In this document: one piece after another, positions 1-5,608 of the stretch
Layout of the letters: each line of letters opens with the position of its first letter
How positions within the stretch are numbered: the stretch's first letter is position 1
NCBI GenBank assembly: GCA_964445085.1
Contig: CAYUJV010000139.1
Location: forward strand, 1 to 7,225
Length of the DNA stretch: 7,225 bases
Direction: 5' to 3'
Source of the DNA: Thiobacter sp964445085
GTDB taxonomy: Bacteria > Pseudomonadota > Gammaproteobacteria > Burkholderiales > Thiobacteraceae
The notes under the pieces: generated by a model
What the model was told of the DNA's origin: nothing
Database searches by the model: none
What the model saw: only the letters and a program-made list of their open reading frames with translations
Position numbers and translations under genes: made by a program

Positions 1-122
1 GCCAGCGCCGGCGCCGCAAGGCCGACGGCGAGCAGCACGCCGAGCCCGCATCCGGCCATGCGCCCGCGCCGTGCGCGGCGGCAGGCACGCCTCCGCACCA
101 TGGGATATGAGAGCTTGGACAT
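1..122 (-). CDS. Exported protein, N-terminal fragment (signal peptide only)
   Basis: Only the first 40 codons and part of the next lie in the window; the gene continues past the left edge. The start at 122 is chosen because a strong Shine-Dalgarno sequence (GAGGAG) ends five bases before the ATG. The visible protein begins MSKLSYPM, has a long, very basic stretch (eight Arg between residues 10 and 21), then a hydrophobic segment (GLGVLLAVGL) ending in AAPALA. This is a classic Sec signal peptide with an Ala-X-Ala cleavage site around residue 41. The mature protein is almost entirely outside the window, so no function can be given beyond export to the periplasm, outer membrane or medium. The n-region is unusually long; a start at Met22 is possible but has no ribosome binding site. 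Confidence 0.65.
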   Translation of the reverse strand, partial: MSKLSYPMVRRRACRRARRGRMAGCGLGVLLAVGLAAPAL

Positions 123-166
123 GATTTCTCCTCGTTGCATTTTTTAAGCCGGCGTCATGCGCTGGC

Positions 167-182
167 GGCAGCTGCCAGTATA
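167..182 (-). promoter_or_regulatory. Candidate -10 element with adjoining 10-bp palindrome, upstream of the left-edge gene
   Basis: Read on the minus strand, TATACT at 182-177 matches five of six bases of the sigma-70 -10 consensus and would start transcription around 170, giving a leader of roughly 48 bases before the ATG at 122. No good -35 hexamer lies at 16-18 bp. Immediately downstream, GGCAGCTGCC (167-176) is a perfect palindrome at the predicted start point, which is where a repressor could bind. It is flanked by CTGGC and GCCAG. The promoter reading is inference from motif match alone. Confidence 0.3.
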
Positions 183-288
183 GCCGGGGGCAATGGTTTT
201 TTCGCCGGCACCGGCTGCCGCCCGAACCCGCGCCCGGCTTCCATTGTCGAATTGGTGTCCTATGCTGTATCAGGAGTGCGCCAGGGCC

Positions 289-378
289 ATGCCCACGCTC
301 GCAAAACTCGTGCTTGCCTGTCTGCTGTGCCTGGCCGTGATTGGCGGTCTGGTGCTGCTCGGACAGCGGCTGCTGTGA
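289..378 (+). CDS. Possible small single-pass membrane protein (29 aa)
   Basis: This short open frame encodes MPTLAKLVLAC and onward, a single very hydrophobic helix (about residues 7-25, rich in Leu, Val and Ala with two Cys) flanked by Lys6 and Arg27, then a stop. The frame is also open further upstream (ATG at 262, GTG-like starts earlier), but the residues before Met at 289 look non-coding. An AGGAG lies 12 bases upstream, which is further than ideal, so initiation is uncertain. It ends 43 bp before the DUF2892 membrane protein gene on the same strand and may be co-transcribed with it. I recognise no family. It could be a genuine bitopic mini-protein or a chance frame; the clean helix with charged caps is the main argument for a gene. 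Confidence 0.4.
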   Translation: MPTLAKLVLACLLCLAVIGGLVLLGQRLL

Positions 379-421
379 CGCCCGGGCGCTCCACCATTCG
401 TCCACATGGAGGTCCTGCATC

Positions 422-625
422 ATGAAAAAGAACATGGGTACCGCTGACCGCGTCATCCGCATCATCATCGCCGCCATCATCGCCGCGCTGTATTTTTCCG
501 GGCAGATCACCGGCACGCTTGCCATCGTCCTCGGCATCGTCGCGATCATCTTCCTGGTGACGGGCCTGATCGGCTGGTGCCCGGCCTATCTGCCGTTCCA
601 CGTCTCCACCTGCAAGCGCAGCTAG
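422..625 (+). CDS. YgaP-type DUF2892 inner-membrane protein
   Basis: A 67-residue protein matching the small DUF2892 (YgaP transmembrane domain) family. It starts MKKNMGTADRVIR, where the family has a conserved N-M-G-x-x-D-R-x-I-R motif. Two closely spaced transmembrane helices follow (about residues 13-29 and 31-50), then the conserved GWCPAYLPF with Cys near position 53, and a C-terminal S-T-C. Its length is usual for the stand-alone form. The start at 422 is preferred over an upstream in-frame ATG (341) because GGAGG at 408-412 sits nine bases upstream and the family motif begins here. In YgaP this domain is the membrane anchor of a rhodanese; the stand-alone proteins have no established function, although the two Cys fit a link to sulfur or thiol chemistry (inference). 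It may form a unit with the small frame upstream. Confidence 0.88.
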   Translation: MKKNMGTADRVIRIIIAAIIAALYFSGQITGTLAIVLGIVAIIFLVTGLIGWCPAYLPFHVSTCKRS

Positions 626-815
626 ACCGCCGGCGGGCCTGCCGCGGAGCCGGCCGACGCCGCTGCCGCAGGCCGCCATCCGCCTCCGCCACCCCGTGGC
701 CGGCTGCGGATTTCGGACATTCCATTCCGATTTATCTCCCCGTCATAAGGCGCCGCGGTTAAACTAGCTCGTCCGCGCCGGGCTGCCGGCGCACCGTGTT
801 CCGTTCAACGATCAG
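626..815. other. Intergenic spacer before the binding-protein/c-di-GMP unit
   Basis: This 190-bp spacer carries no convincing gene. Its first part is very G+C-rich and contains a perfect 10-bp palindrome, CCGCCGGCGG (627-636), right after the DUF2892 stop, with no T-run to make it a terminator. Bases 711-767 are clearly A+T-richer than the surroundings and are the likely site of the promoter for the downstream pair. TAAACT (760-765) resembles a -10 element, but no -35 hexamer is correctly spaced, so I do not call a specific promoter. Confidence 0.3.
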
Positions 816-1868
816 ATGGCTGCGATTTCCCCTGCGCTGCGCCGGCTGCTGGCGTGCGCCTTCGTGTTGACGCTGTGGGTGTTCCCCGACGCGCTGCTGG
901 CCCAGGAGCGCCTGCGCGTGCTCGCCTGGCCCGGCTATGCCGATGCCGACCTCGCGCACAGGTTCGAGCAACGGACCGGCGCCGCCGTCGATGTGACCTT
1001 CGTCGATTCGGACGACGCGCTGTGGGACAAGATCAGCGCCAACCGGGGCGGCGATTACGACGTGTTCGCGGTGAACACCGCCGAGCTGCAGCGCTACATC
1101 GACGCCGGCCTGGCCGCGCCCATCGACCTGGCGCAGATTCCCAACCATGCGCGCCAGCTGCCGCGCTTCCGCACGCTGGAGGCGATCCCGGGCGCGACGC
1201 GGCACGGAAAAGTCTATGCCATCCCCTACACCTATGCGGAAATGGGGCTGATCTACAATCGGCGCACGGTGAAGCAGCCGCCGCAATCGATTGCCGCCCT
1301 GTGGGCGCCCGAATATCGCGGCCGGGTGCTGGCCTACAACACCAGCAACCACAACTTCTCCCTGGCCGCGCTGCTCCTGGGCGCAAGGAATCCGTTCCAT
1401 CTGAGCGATGCGGAGCTGCGCCAGGCCGCGCGCCAGCTGGTGAAACTGCGGCGCAACGTGCTCACCTTCTACACCTCGCCGGAAGAGGCGGTGCAGCTCT
1501 ACCTGCAGCACGACATCGCGCTCGTGTTCGCCAACTACGGCACGCAGCAGGTGGAAGCCCTGCGCGCCGCCGGCGCCGACATCGGCTACGTCATTCCGCG
1601 CGAGGGTGCCTTGGCCTGGCTCGACTGCTGGGCGCTGACCCGCGGCGCGCACAACCGCGCCCTGGCCGAGCAGTGGATCAACTTCACGCTGGAGAAGGAG
1701 GTCAGCGCGCGCCTGAGCACGCACCACGGCCTCGCCAACACCGTGACCGCCAGCCGCGGCAGCGCGCCCGGGGACAAGATCATCTGGCTCGAACCCCTGG
1801 AGAGCCATGCCAAGCGCAAGGCGCTGTGGAACCGCATCCTCTCCGGCGACCCTCTGGAGAGCTTCTAG
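816..1868 (+). CDS. PotD/NspS-like periplasmic polyamine-type binding protein
   Basis: A 350-residue periplasmic binding protein of the PotD/PotF (spermidine/putrescine) type. A Sec signal peptide spans about residues 1-29 (RR, hydrophobic core, ALLA before Gln30). The mature start L-R-V-L-A-W-P-G-Y matches the first strand and ligand-site W-x-x-Y of PotD. Family landmarks follow in order: D-Y-D-V (80-83), I-P-Y-T-Y-A, LWAPEYRG, and W268-L-D270, equivalent to the amine-binding Trp-x-Asp of PotD. By hand alignment with PotD from memory, Trp38, Tyr41, Trp268 and Asp270 are kept, while PotD Tyr85, Asp168, Glu171 and Trp229 correspond to Ala89, Thr176, His179 and Asn240. Ligand specificity is therefore uncertain. 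No transporter genes are adjacent; the next gene is a GGDEF-EAL sensor one base downstream, as with V. cholerae NspS-MbaA. This favours a receptor role over import. The ATG at 816 has no clear Shine-Dalgarno. Confidence 0.87.
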   Translation: MAAISPALRRLLACAFVLTLWVFPDALLAQERLRVLAWPGYADADLAHRFEQRTGAAVDVTFVDSDDALWDKISANRGGDYDVFAVNTAELQRYIDAGLAAPIDLAQIPNHARQLPRFRTLEAIPGATRHGKVYAIPYTYAEMGLIYNRRTVKQPPQSIAALWAPEYRGRVLAYNTSNHNFSLAALLLGARNPFHLSDAELRQAARQLVKLRRNVLTFYTSPEEAVQLYLQHDIALVFANYGTQQVEALRAAGADIGYVIPREGALAWLDCWALTRGAHNRALAEQWINFTLEKEVSARLSTHHGLANTVTASRGSAPGDKIIWLEPLESHAKRKALWNRILSGDPLESF

Positions 1869-1869
1869 A

Positions 1870-4422
1870 ATGATGCGCTTCGGTGTCGGATTCAAACTCG
1901 GGTTGTGGCTGGCGGCCTTCGGCATCCTGGCGGCCGGCCTCACCGGCTACTATGCCTACTCCAAGAGCCGGGAGATGCTGATCGCCGCGGAGGAGGACAA
2001 GCTGGTCACGGCAACCGACGTCCTCGCGCGCCGCTTCACCAACACCCTGAGCCAGATCACCCAGGACGTGCAGGTGGCGGCGTCCCTGCCGAGCGTGCGG
2101 CATCTCGCCGGCGGCAGCGGCGGCGACAGCCTGGAGACCGAGAAACGGCGCCTGTCCGAGGTGTTCCGCAGCATGCTCTCGGCGCATCCGGAATATTTCC
2201 AGCTCCGCCTCATCGGCGCCGACGGCTTCGGGCGCGAGCTGGTGCGCGTGGACCGCGACCGCGACGGACTCACCGATGTCACCGGCCGCGAGCTGCAGGA
2301 GAAGGGGCACTTTCCCTATGTGTTCGAGGCGCTGCGCCTGCGGCCGGGGCAGTTCTATTTCTCCCACATCAACATCAATCGCGAACAGGGCGCGCACGAG
2401 GGCCTGGACAAGCCCACGCTGCGCATCGCGACGCCGATTGCGGGGGCGGACGGCCGCGTCTTCGGGGTCGTCATCGTCAACGTCGACCTCAACGGCCTGT
2501 TCGACCTGATTCGCGCCGACCTGCCGCCGCACATCGGGGTGTACTTCACCAACCGCGAAGGCGACTATCTCATCCATCCGGATCGCAGCAAGACCTTCGG
2601 CTTCGACCAGGGCCGGAGCTTCCGCCTGCAGGAGGAGCTGGAGGGCACGGCCGCATTGTGGAACGGCCAAGCGGAGCGCGTCGTGCTCGACACGACCCGC
2701 ACTCCCATGTTCGGGCCGCCCGCGGTGGCCACCTTCGTCAAGGTGCCGTTCGGCACCGTCGGCGCCGAGCGTTTCGCCGTGTTGGGCCTGGCGAGCCCGC
2801 TCGACGACGTGCTGCGCCAAAGCCGCGTGCTGGGCCTGAACATCCTGGAGATCATCCTGGCCCTGAGCCTCGTTGCGCTGCTGGCCGCCCTCGTGCTCTC
2901 GCGTCTGCTGACGCGGCCGCTGCAGGCGATGGCCCGCGCCATCGGCCGCTTTTCCGCCGGCGACGCCATCGCCGGCCTGCCGCTGCACCGCAAGGATGAG
3001 ATCGGCGTTCTGGCGCAGAACTTCCATGCCATGGCCAGCAAGCTGAACGCGCAGGTGAGCGAGCTGGAGGACCGCAAGCTGCATCTGGATCATCTCGCCC
3101 ACCATGACCAGCTCACCGGCCTGCCCAACCGGCTGCTGTTCCTGGACCGCCTGAAGCAGGGCATGCACAAGGCGGCGCGCAACCGCGAGCGCCTGGCGCT
3201 GCTGTTCATCGACCTCGACCGCTTCAAGCACATCAACGACAGCCTGGGCCACCTTGTCGGGGACGAGGTGCTGAAGGCGGTGGCCGAGCGCCTGCTGGAA
3301 CACGTGCGCAAGGAGGACACCATCTCGCGCCTGGGCGGCGACGAGTTCACCGTCGTGCTGGAGGAGTTGCACACGCCCAACGACGCCACTGCGATCGCGC
3401 AGAAAATGATCGCGCTGTTCAAGGAACCATTCGTCGTCGGCGGCAACGAGTTCTATCTGTCCTGCAGCATCGGCATCAGCATCTACCCGGACAACGGCAT
3501 GGAGGCGGAGGACCTGCTGCGCAACGCCGACGCGGCGATGTACCGGGCCAAGGAACAGGGCCGCAATACCTTCCAGTTCTACACCGAGGACATGACGGCC
3601 AGGGCGCTGCAGCACGTGCTGATGGAAACGAGCCTGCGCCGCGCCATCGAGCAGCAGGAATTCCGCCTGCACTATCAGCCGCTGGTGGATCTGGAGACGT
3701 CGCGCATCGTCGGGCTGGAAGCCTTGGTGCGCTGGAACCATGGGGAACTGGGCGCGATTGCGCCGGCCGAATTCATCCCGCTGGCGGAGGAAACCGGCCT
3801 GATCGTGCCGCTGGGCGAATGGATTCTCGCCACCGCCTGCCGCCAGGTGGCGGCGTGGTTCGCGGCCGGGCTGAACCCAGGGCGGGTGGCGGTCAACCTG
3901 TCGGGCACCCAGCTGCGCCAGGCGGAGCTGATCGAGATGGTCACGCGCACGCTGCGCACCACCGGCTGCCGGCCGCAATGGCTGGAACTGGAGGTGTCGG
4001 AAGGCTTCGTGATGAAGGAAAGCGAGCGCGCGCTCGCGCTGCTCACGCAGCTGCGGGCGCTGGGCATCGAGCTGGCCATCGATGACTTCGGCACCGGCTA
4101 TTCCTCGCTGTCCGACCTCAAGCGCCTGCCGATCTCCAAGCTGAAGATCGATCAGTCCTTCGTGCGCGACCTGCCCCAAGACGCCGACGATGCGGCGATC
4201 GCGCGCGCCGTGATCGCCCTGGCGCGCAGCATGAAGCTGAAGGTGACGGCAGAGGGCGTCGAGACGGCGGAACAGCGCGCCTTCCTGCGCCAGGAGGGCT
4301 GCGACGAGGCGCAGGGCTATTTCTACGCGCGGCCGCTGCCCGCGGAGGAGATCGGCACGCTGCTGCAGCAGGCGGCGCTACCGCATGCAGCGCCGGGCCG
4401 CCCCCACGCCCGGCAGCGCTGA
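1870..4422 (+). CDS. MbaA-like membrane sensor with HAMP, GGDEF and EAL domains
   Basis: An 850-residue bifunctional cyclic di-GMP enzyme. TM helix 1 is at about residues 10-30, a periplasmic dCache-like sensor at 31-320 (TLRIATPI and GVVIVNVDL near 183-207; YFTNREGDYLIHP at 225-237), TM helix 2 at 321-343 and HAMP at about 347-400. GGDEF (about 404-565) has the exact GGDEF signature at 489-493, Asp448 and Asn456 in the metal/GTP site, and an RxxD inhibitory site (Arg480-Asp483) five residues upstream. EAL (about 580-835) retains Glu617, Asn676, Glu708, Asp738-Asp739, Lys759, Glu795 and Gln815, so both diguanylate cyclase and phosphodiesterase activity look possible. The start at 1870 is one base after the upstream stop; GGAGA at 1856-1860 sits nine bases before it, inside the preceding gene, so translation is probably coupled. 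By analogy with NspS-MbaA, the binding protein would dock on the periplasmic domain and switch the balance of activities (inference). Confidence 0.93.
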   Translation: MMRFGVGFKLGLWLAAFGILAAGLTGYYAYSKSREMLIAAEEDKLVTATDVLARRFTNTLSQITQDVQVAASLPSVRHLAGGSGGDSLETEKRRLSEVFRSMLSAHPEYFQLRLIGADGFGRELVRVDRDRDGLTDVTGRELQEKGHFPYVFEALRLRPGQFYFSHININREQGAHEGLDKPTLRIATPIAGADGRVFGVVIVNVDLNGLFDLIRADLPPHIGVYFTNREGDYLIHPDRSKTFGFDQGRSFRLQEELEGTAALWNGQAERVVLDTTRTPMFGPPAVATFVKVPFGTVGAERFAVLGLASPLDDVLRQSRVLGLNILEIILALSLVALLAALVLSRLLTRPLQAMARAIGRFSAGDAIAGLPLHRKDEIGVLAQNFHAMASKLNAQVSELEDRKLHLDHLAHHDQLTGLPNRLLFLDRLKQGMHKAARNRERLALLFIDLDRFKHINDSLGHLVGDEVLKAVAERLLEHVRKEDTISRLGGDEFTVVLEELHTPNDATAIAQKMIALFKEPFVVGGNEFYLSCSIGISIYPDNGMEAEDLLRNADAAMYRAKEQGRNTFQFYTEDMTARALQHVLMETSLRRAIEQQEFRLHYQPLVDLETSRIVGLEALVRWNHGELGAIAPAEFIPLAEETGLIVPLGEWILATACRQVAAWFAAGLNPGRVAVNLSGTQLRQAELIEMVTRTLRTTGCRPQWLELEVSEGFVMKESERALALLTQLRALGIELAIDDFGTGYSSLSDLKRLPISKLKIDQSFVRDLPQDADDAAIARAVIALARSMKLKVTAEGVETAEQRAFLRQEGCDEAQGYFYARPLPAEEIGTLLQQAALPHAAPGRPHARQR
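4392..4414. terminator. Candidate hairpin at the convergent gene end (no T-run)
   Basis: A perfect 7-bp G+C inverted repeat, GCCGGGC (4392-4398) and GCCCGGC (4408-4414), with a 9-base loop lies in the last codons of the GGDEF-EAL gene, just before its stop. It is also just beyond the end of the convergent carbonic anhydrase gene. Its position suits a shared, two-way transcription end, but there is no T-run on either strand. Such repeats also arise by chance in G+C-rich DNA. Confidence 0.25.
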
Positions 4423-4442
4423 CCCGCGTCTCCGACCCGGCG

Positions 4443-5024
4443 CTACGCCGCCTTGCCGAGCTTCATGGCCTCGGGCACTTCGTTCAGGCGGCCGGTTTTC
4501 ACGTCGTAGATGTAGCCGTAGATGACGATGTCCGCCGGCACCAGCGGATGGTTGCGGATGCGGCGCACGTCGGCGCGCACGCTGTCCGCCTGGTCCTTGA
4601 TGGTGAGCCAGTCGATATAGTGGCCCTCGGTCGAACCCGGCCCCTGGCCGGAATCGTGCCAGCCGCTCGCGTCGATGGTGGCGGTCTTCAGGCTCTGCGC
4701 CAGCAGCCCGCGCATGATCTCGTCCGTGAACGTTTCCATCCCGCAGTCGGTGTGGTGCACGACGAACCACTCGCGCGTGCCGAGCAGCTTGTAGGAGATC
4801 ACCAGCGAGCGGATCGCATCGTCGCTGGCGCGGCCGCCGGCGTTGCGGATCACGTGGGCATCGCCCTCCGCCAGCCCGGCGAACTTCGCCGGATCGAGAC
4901 GCGCGTCCATGCAGGTGAGGATGGCGAAATGCCGGCCGGGCGGCATCGGCAGCTTGCCCTTGTCGCCGAAATTGGCGGCGTAGCCCATGTTCGCGCTGAG
5001 AACTTCGTCGAGGATCTTGCTCAT
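4443..5024 (-). CDS. Beta-class carbonic anhydrase
   Basis: A 193-residue zinc enzyme that interconverts CO2 and bicarbonate; no export signal, so cytoplasmic. The sequence shows the beta-class signature: C38-M-D40-A-R42 gives the first zinc Cys and the Asp-Arg dyad, and H91-T-D-C94-G gives the other zinc ligands. VIRNAGG (58-64) and DDAIRSL (68-74) are also typical. Length and motif spelling (LTCMDARLDP, HHTDCGM) resemble the short Mycobacterium Rv1284-like branch more than E. coli Can. The start at 5024 is chosen because AAGGAG lies seven bases upstream and the family begins there; the open frame runs 20 codons further up without family similarity. The gene lies 81 bp downstream of the SOD-like gene on the same strand and shares a leader sequence with it. 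It converges on the GGDEF-EAL gene with a 20-bp gap. Confidence 0.93.
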   Translation of the reverse strand: MSKILDEVLSANMGYAANFGDKGKLPMPPGRHFAILTCMDARLDPAKFAGLAEGDAHVIRNAGGRASDDAIRSLVISYKLLGTREWFVVHHTDCGMETFTDEIMRGLLAQSLKTATIDASGWHDSGQGPGSTEGHYIDWLTIKDQADSVRADVRRIRNHPLVPADIVIYGYIYDVKTGRLNEVPEAMKLGKAA

Positions 5025-5039
5025 GGTGCAGCTCCTTTC

Positions 5040-5051
5040 CCGAGGGTTGAA
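5040..5051 (-). repeat. Shared leader 12-mer, copy 1 (carbonic anhydrase)
   Basis: TTCAACCCTCGG on the minus strand, directly before the purine-rich GGAAAGGAG ribosome binding site of the carbonic anhydrase gene. An identical 12-mer occupies the same place before the SOD-like gene (5520-5531). Confidence 0.5.
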
Positions 5052-5055
5052 GGCG

Positions 5056-5074
5056 GCGCCATCACCGATGGCGC
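5056..5074 (-). repeat. Perfect 8-bp hairpin between the SOD-like and carbonic anhydrase genes
   Basis: GCGCCATC (5056-5063) and GATGGCGC (5067-5074) form a perfect inverted repeat with a 3-base loop in the 81-bp spacer. In the leftward transcript it falls after the SOD-like stop and about 32 bases before the carbonic anhydrase start. No T-run follows it, so it is not a standard terminator. It could be a 3'-end stabiliser, an RNA-processing site, a partial attenuator or a protein-binding site. Confidence 0.4.
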
Positions 5075-5105
5075 GATTCGGCACGAACCTCCCGGCTCCT
5101 GCCGG

Positions 5106-5507
5106 TCACTTGGCGACGATGTCGCCGCAGGCCACGTACACCTGGATCTCCGCAACGCTCTTGTGCACGTTGATGGCGGTCTTGTCCTTCATGATGGCTT
5201 CGAGCGTGGCCGGAACCATGGTCGTCGACTTGCCGTCCTTGAGCGGCTCCAGCTTCCACTTCGGCGCCTTGTCCAGATTGGCGCAGGTGCCGGCATGGAT
5301 GTGCATGGGCTGGGCCACGCCGGCGGGCGCGTTGGTCATTTCGACGACGACCTTGGTGTGGCTGCCCTCGGGCGTGAGGGTGGCCGTGCCGTTTTCGCCC
5401 GAATTGTTCTGGGCGTGAAGCTGGACCACGACGGGGGCGGTCGCGGCCAGGCTGAGGGGGGCGGTGAAGGCGCTGGCGAGCAGCACGGACAGCACAAGAC
5501 GACGCAT
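5106..5507 (-). CDS. Small exported CHRD/Cu-Zn-SOD-like protein
   Basis: A 133-residue protein with a clear Sec signal peptide (MRRLVLSVLLASAF, cleavage after Ala21 or Ala22), so periplasmic or secreted. The mature part is a beta-rich sequence with H69-I-H71-A-G-T-C75, the His-x-His-x-Gly core of CHRD domains and resembling the metal-site strand of Cu-Zn superoxide dismutases. It also has V-H115 and a C-terminal A-C127-G-D-I that recalls the SOD A-C-G-V-I motif. Cys75 and Cys127 are placed to form the SOD-type disulfide. The full set of SOD metal ligands is not evident, so enzyme activity is doubtful; copper or other metal binding is possible (inference). The start at 5507 is supported by GGAAGGA about eight bases upstream and by the signal peptide. 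It is probably first in a unit with the carbonic anhydrase gene. Confidence 0.82.
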   Translation of the reverse strand: MRRLVLSVLLASAFTAPLSLAATAPVVVQLHAQNNSGENGTATLTPEGSHTKVVVEMTNAPAGVAQPMHIHAGTCANLDKAPKWKLEPLKDGKSTTMVPATLEAIMKDKTAINVHKSVAEIQVYVACGDIVAK

Positions 5508-5519
5508 GGTGTGTTCCTT

Positions 5520-5531
5520 CCGAGGGTTGAA
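5520..5531 (-). repeat. Shared leader 12-mer, copy 2 (SOD-like gene)
   Basis: TTCAACCCTCGG on the minus strand, directly before the GGAAGGA ribosome binding site of the SOD-like gene and just after its predicted transcription start. It is identical to 5040-5051 before the carbonic anhydrase gene. Confidence 0.5.
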
Positions 5532-5541
5532 TGGAAGTATC

Positions 5542-5569
5542 TCTATAGCATGCGCCGGCGGATAAACAA
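5542..5569 (-). promoter_or_regulatory. Candidate sigma-70 promoter for the SOD-like gene
   Basis: On the minus strand TTGTTT (5569-5564) and TATAGA (5547-5542) are separated by 16 bp. They match TTGACA and TATAAT at the most important positions (TTG and TA). The site lies in the A+T-richest part of the 101-bp gap after the LpxR-family gene. It would start transcription near 5535, giving a leader of about 28 bases that contains the shared 12-mer and the ribosome binding site. Confidence 0.45.
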
Positions 5570-5608
5570 GCGCACGGCAATCAGGGTCTTCGCGCCGAAG
5601 GACGCCGC

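Noticed and set aside
135..425. A plus-strand frame starting with TTG whose product begins like a twin-arginine signal (SRRHALAAAAS)
   Set aside because: No ribosome binding site, a weak start codon, an Arg-rich out-of-frame look further on, and it overlaps the better small membrane frame and the DUF2892 leader.
759..765. TTAAACT as a -10 element for the PotD-like gene
   Set aside because: No acceptable -35 hexamer lies 15-19 bp upstream; mentioned only in the spacer entry.
759..1943. A 394-codon open frame on the minus strand, opposite the PotD-like gene
   Set aside because: Same antisense pattern; no recognisable domain and fully overlapped by a well-supported gene.
1780..4179. A 799-codon open frame on the minus strand, opposite the GGDEF-EAL gene
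   Set aside because: It is a by-product of G+C-rich codon use: its product is low-complexity (Gln, Ala, Arg, His, Val-rich), shows no domain, and the plus strand encodes a complete multi-domain protein.
5588..5600. CTTCG/CGAAG hairpin just after the LpxR-family stop
   Set aside because: Only a 5-bp stem with a 3-base loop and no T-run on the minus strand, so too weak to call a terminator.
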